DNA of 64,000 bases from Pseudomonas sp. efr-133-TYG-5 (GTDB lineage: Bacteria; Pseudomonadota; Gammaproteobacteria; Pseudomonadales; Pseudomonadaceae), in NCBI RefSeq assembly GCF_030209175.1, contig NZ_JARVSM010000006.1:611414-675413 (forward strand), in the 5' to 3' direction. The notes under the pieces are model-generated. The model saw only the letters and a program-made list of their open reading frames with translations, was not told the DNA's origin and did no database searches. Below are positions 60,917 through 64,000 of the stretch, in pieces. A program made the position numbers and the translations under genes. The number at the start of each line of letters is the position of its first letter. Positions within the stretch are counted from its first letter, which is position 1.

Positions 60917-62266
60917 ATGAACATGCCTGAAAACGCGCCGTCGCCGCTGGCCAGTCAACTGAAGCTGGACGCGCACTGGATGCCGTACACCGCCAACCGC
61001 AACTTCCAGCGCGATCCGCGGCTGATCGTCGGTGCCGAAGGCAGCTGGCTGTTCGATGACAAGGGTCGCAAGATCTACGATTCGCTGTCCGGTCTGTGGA
61101 CCTGCGGCGCGGGCCACACCCGCAAGGAAATCCAGGAGGCGGTGGCCAAGCAGCTGGGCACCCTCGATTACTCGCCGGGTTTCCAGTACGGTCACCCGCT
61201 GTCGTTCCAGCTGGCCGAGAAAATCACCGAGCTGACCCCGGGCAACCTGAACCACGTGTTCTTCACCGACTCCGGCTCCGAGTGCGCCGACACCGCGGTG
61301 AAAATGGTCCGTGCCTACTGGCGCCTGAAGGGTCAGTCGACCAAGACCAAAATGATCGGCCGTGCCCGTGGCTACCACGGCGTGAACATTGCCGGCACCA
61401 GCCTCGGTGGCGTCAACGGCAACCGCAAACTGTTCGGTCAGGCGATGATGGATGTCGATCACCTGCCGCACACCCTGCTGGCCAGCAACGCCTTCTCCCG
61501 CGGCATGCCGGAGCAGGGCGGTATCGCTCTGGCCGATGAACTGCTGAAGCTGATCGAGCTGCATGACGCATCGAATATCGCCGCGGTGTTCGTCGAGCCC
61601 ATGGCCGGTTCCGCCGGTGTCCTGGTGCCGCCGCAGGGTTACCTGAAGCGTCTGCGCGAAATCTGCGACCAGCACAACATCCTCCTGGTGTTCGACGAAG
61701 TGATCACCGGTTTCGGCCGCACGGGCTCGATGTTCGGCGCCGAGAGCTTTGGCGTGACCCCGGACCTGATGTGCATCGCCAAGCAAGTCACCAACGGCGC
61801 GATCCCGATGGGCGCGGTGATTGCCAGCTCCGAGATCTACCAGACTTTCATGAATCAACCGACGCCGGAATACGCCGTGGAATTCCCCCACGGCTACACC
61901 TACTCGGCGCACCCGGTGGCTTGCGCCGCGGGTCTGGCAGCCCTCGACCTGCTGCAAAAGGAAAACCTGGTGCAGAGCGTGGCCGACGTCGCGCCGCACT
62001 TCGAAAACGCGCTGCACGGCCTGAAAGGCTCGAAGAACGTGATCGACATCCGCAACTACGGTCTGGCCGGTGCGATCCAGATTGCCGCCCGTGACGGCGA
62101 CGCCATCGTGCGTCCGTTCGAAGCCGGCATGGCTCTGTGGAAGGCCGGTTTCTATGTGCGCTTCGGTGGCGACACCCTGCAGTTCGGCCCAACCTTCAAC
62201 AGCAAGCCGCAGGACCTCGATCGTCTGTTCGACGCGGTCGGCGAAGTGCTGAACAAGCTCGACTGA
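60917..62266 (+). CDS. bauA: Beta-alanine:pyruvate transaminase BauA (449 aa)
   Basis: This class III PLP aminotransferase has FTDSGSECADTAVKMVRAYW, YHGVNIAGTSLGG, VFVEPMAGSAGVLVPPQGYL (omega-aminotransferase), LLVFDEVITGFGRTGSMF and the PLP lysine at about 288 (MCIAKQVTNG). It transfers the amino group of beta-alanine to pyruvate, yielding malonate semialdehyde and alanine. GAGGA lies 8 nt before the ATG. It precedes bauC in an apparent operon. Confidence 0.88.
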   Translation: MNMPENAPSPLASQLKLDAHWMPYTANRNFQRDPRLIVGAEGSWLFDDKGRKIYDSLSGLWTCGAGHTRKEIQEAVAKQLGTLDYSPGFQYGHPLSFQLAEKITELTPGNLNHVFFTDSGSECADTAVKMVRAYWRLKGQSTKTKMIGRARGYHGVNIAGTSLGGVNGNRKLFGQAMMDVDHLPHTLLASNAFSRGMPEQGGIALADELLKLIELHDASNIAAVFVEPMAGSAGVLVPPQGYLKRLREICDQHNILLVFDEVITGFGRTGSMFGAESFGVTPDLMCIAKQVTNGAIPMGAVIASSEIYQTFMNQPTPEYAVEFPHGYTYSAHPVACAAGLAALDLLQKENLVQSVADVAPHFENALHGLKGSKNVIDIRNYGLAGAIQIAARDGDAIVRPFEAGMALWKAGFYVRFGGDTLQFGPTFNSKPQDLDRLFDAVGEVLNKLD

Positions 62267-62343
62267 TTTTTCCTTCTATATAGATACGCCAATAGCAGGC
62301 GCCCCCTGACGGGCGTCTGCGCACAAGAATTCAGGAGTTTTCG

Positions 62344-63837
62344 ATGAGCGTTATCCCGCATTTGATCAACGGCGAACTGGTGACCGAGAACGGTCGCGCG
62401 GTCGATGTGTTCAACCCGTCCACTGGCCAGGCGATCCACAAGCTGCCGCTGGCCAGCCGCGAAACCATCCAGCACGCGATCGACGCCGCCAAGGCTGCCT
62501 TCCCGGCCTGGCGCAACACGCCGCCGGCCAAACGTGCCCAGGTGATGTTCCGCTTCAAGCAGTTGCTGGAGCAGAACGAAGCACGCATCGCGCAATTGAT
62601 CAGTGAAGAACACGGCAAGACCCTGGAAGATGCCGCCGGTGAGCTGAAGCGCGGTATCGAGAACGTCGAGTTCGCCTGCGCTGCCCCGGAAATTCTCAAG
62701 GGCGAGTACAGCCGCAACGTCGGCCCGAACATCGATGCCTGGTCGGATTTCCAGCCGCTGGGCGTGGTGGCCGGGATCACCCCGTTCAACTTCCCGGCAA
62801 TGGTGCCGCTGTGGATGTATCCGCTGGCGATCGTCTGCGGCAACTGCTTCATCCTCAAGCCGTCCGAGCGTGATCCAAGCTCGACTCTGCTGATCGCGCA
62901 ACTGCTGCTGGAAGCCGGCCTGCCCAAAGGTGTGCTGAGCGTAGTGCATGGCGACAAGACTGCAGTGGACGCGCTGATCGAAGCGCCGGAAGTCAAAGCG
63001 CTGAGCTTCGTCGGTTCGACGCCGATTGCCGAATACATCTATGCCGAAGGCACCAAGCGCGGCAAACGCGTCCAGGCACTAGGCGGGGCGAAGAACCACG
63101 CCGTGCTGATGCCGGATGCGGATCTGGACAACGCGGTCAGCGCCTTGATGGGCGCGGCCTACGGTTCCTGTGGCGAACGCTGCATGGCGATCTCGGTGGC
63201 GGTGTGCGTCGGCGATCAGGTGGCGGATGCGCTGGTGGCCAAACTGGTACCACAGATCAAAGCACTGAAAATCGGTGCCGGCACTTCCTGCGGCCTGGAC
63301 ATGGGGCCGCTGGTGACCGGTCAGGCGCGCGACAAGGTCAGCGGGTATGTCGAAGACGGCGTGGCCGCGGGCGCGACCCTGGTGGTCGACGGTCGCGGGC
63401 TGAGCGTTGCCGGTCACGAAGAGGGCTTCTTCCTCGGTGGCTGCCTGTTCGACAACGTCACCCCTGAAATGCGCATCTATAAAGAAGAGATCTTCGGCCC
63501 GGTGCTGTGCGTGGTGCGCGTGAACAGCCTGGAAGAGGCGATGCAGTTGATCAACGATCACGAATACGGCAACGGCACCTGCATCTTCACCCGTGATGGT
63601 GAGGCGGCGCGTCTGTTCTGCGACGAGATCGAAGTCGGCATGGTCGGCGTCAACGTCCCGCTGCCGGTGCCGGTGGCCTACCACAGCTTCGGCGGCTGGA
63701 AGCGTTCGCTGTTCGGCGACCTGCATGCCTATGGCCCGGATGGCGTGCGCTTCTATACCCGGCGCAAGGCGATCACTCAGCGCTGGCCACAGCGTGCGAG
63801 CCATGAAGCTTCGCAGTTCGCATTCCCCAGCTTGTAA
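62344..63837 (+). CDS. mmsA: CoA-acylating (methyl)malonate-semialdehyde dehydrogenase BauC/MmsA (497 aa)
   Basis: This aldehyde dehydrogenase has the nucleotide-binding FNFPAMVPLWMYPLAI, the GSTPIAEYIY motif, and the catalytic Cys in GSCGERCMAISVAV. It oxidises 3-oxopropanoate (malonate semialdehyde) to acetyl-CoA after BauA. P. aeruginosa names the orthologue next to bauA bauC; MmsA activity is also possible. AGGAG lies before the ATG. Confidence 0.87.
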   Translation: MSVIPHLINGELVTENGRAVDVFNPSTGQAIHKLPLASRETIQHAIDAAKAAFPAWRNTPPAKRAQVMFRFKQLLEQNEARIAQLISEEHGKTLEDAAGELKRGIENVEFACAAPEILKGEYSRNVGPNIDAWSDFQPLGVVAGITPFNFPAMVPLWMYPLAIVCGNCFILKPSERDPSSTLLIAQLLLEAGLPKGVLSVVHGDKTAVDALIEAPEVKALSFVGSTPIAEYIYAEGTKRGKRVQALGGAKNHAVLMPDADLDNAVSALMGAAYGSCGERCMAISVAVCVGDQVADALVAKLVPQIKALKIGAGTSCGLDMGPLVTGQARDKVSGYVEDGVAAGATLVVDGRGLSVAGHEEGFFLGGCLFDNVTPEMRIYKEEIFGPVLCVVRVNSLEEAMQLINDHEYGNGTCIFTRDGEAARLFCDEIEVGMVGVNVPLPVPVAYHSFGGWKRSLFGDLHAYGPDGVRFYTRRKAITQRWPQRASHEASQFAFPSL

Positions 63838-63852
63838 GTAGCAGGGAGTGCA

Positions 63853-63887
63853 GAAGGCCGACCTCTTGAGGTCGGCCTTCTTGTTTT
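63853..63887 (+). terminator. Rho-independent terminator after bauC/mmsA
   Basis: GAAGGCCGACC-TCTTGA-GGTCGGCCTTC followed by TTGTTTT. Confidence 0.9.
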
Positions 63888-63929
63888 CGGGCGTTTTTGA
63901 CCGATATGACAGAAATATGAAAAAAGGTG

Positions 63930-63957
63930 TTGACGGCAGATTCTGGAGGTCTATAAT
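63930..63957 (+). promoter_or_regulatory. Strong sigma-70 promoter, probably of a stable-RNA operon
   Basis: -35 TTGACG (63930-63935), 16-bp spacer, -10 TATAAT (63952-63957). It is preceded by an A-rich stretch that could be an UP element (63906-63925) and followed by a GC-rich discriminator (TCGCCCCA). These features, and the absence of a nearby start codon with a ribosome site, suit an rRNA or tRNA promoter. The transcript lies beyond the window. Confidence 0.8.
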
Positions 63958-64000
63958 TCGCCCCACTTCCGGCGCAGTCGAAACGGAAAACTCCTTGAGA

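Overview
The window looks like a chromosomal segment of a fluorescent-group Pseudomonas. The evidence is a high-GC coding style, Pseudomonas-type REP/REPIN repeats between genes, and a gene order close to known P. aeruginosa blocks: the pprA-fppA-pprB-tad/rcp-flp locus, the bauR-bauA-bauC beta-alanine genes, and a PA0142-PA0148-like purine region. No phage, transposase, tRNA or CRISPR array was seen.

Layout. 1-4146: a left-truncated MATE efflux gene, a small membrane protein, a MazG-like pyrophosphohydrolase translationally coupled to the tRNA methyltransferase CmoM, and two tandem DUF4136 lipoproteins. 4265-19567: a complete Tad/Flp pilus locus. tadG and the soluble PAS histidine kinase pprA converge. 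A TadE-like pseudopilin, the prepilin peptidase fppA and the regulator pprB follow. Then comes one long leftward operon rcpC-rcpA-tadZ-tadA-tadB-tadC-tadD-DUF3613, with the divergent flp pilin and a single-domain response regulator beyond it. 19759-25627: a cell-surface island with a type V autotransporter, a TpsB (FhaC/ShlB-type) transporter and a low-complexity, collagen-like Gly/Thr-rich lipoprotein. This is the least explained part of the window and the best candidate for an undescribed secretion pair.

25938-29607: a divergent fatty-acyl metabolism set (MaoC hydratase, two-domain FabG-like reductase, thiolase). 29684-34396: a dCache chemoreceptor with an amino-acid-binding motif, a RIO-type kinase, and an MFS transporter that overlaps cueR on the opposite strand. 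34350-38018: a copper homeostasis module (cueR, copA, a periplasmic protein, copZ) with two clear CueR-type 19-bp-spacer promoters. 38125-44622: transporters and small regulatory units (Bcr-type MFS; LysR with quinone reductase and quinol monooxygenase; ArsR with MFS).

44682-59736: mostly purine uptake and salvage. It holds adenine/adenosine deaminase, a 2OG-Fe(II) oxygenase, a BMP-family binding protein, 8-oxoguanine deaminase, a nucleoside-type ABC transporter (two permeases and a double ATPase), a RutR-like TetR regulator and an NCS2 purine permease. A Ca2+/H+ antiporter, a MerR-SDR operon and a YigZ-family protein are interspersed. 59859-63837: bauR, bauA and bauC for beta-alanine catabolism. 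The window ends in a very strong sigma-70 promoter with a GC-rich discriminator, probably the start of a stable-RNA (rRNA-like) operon lying outside.
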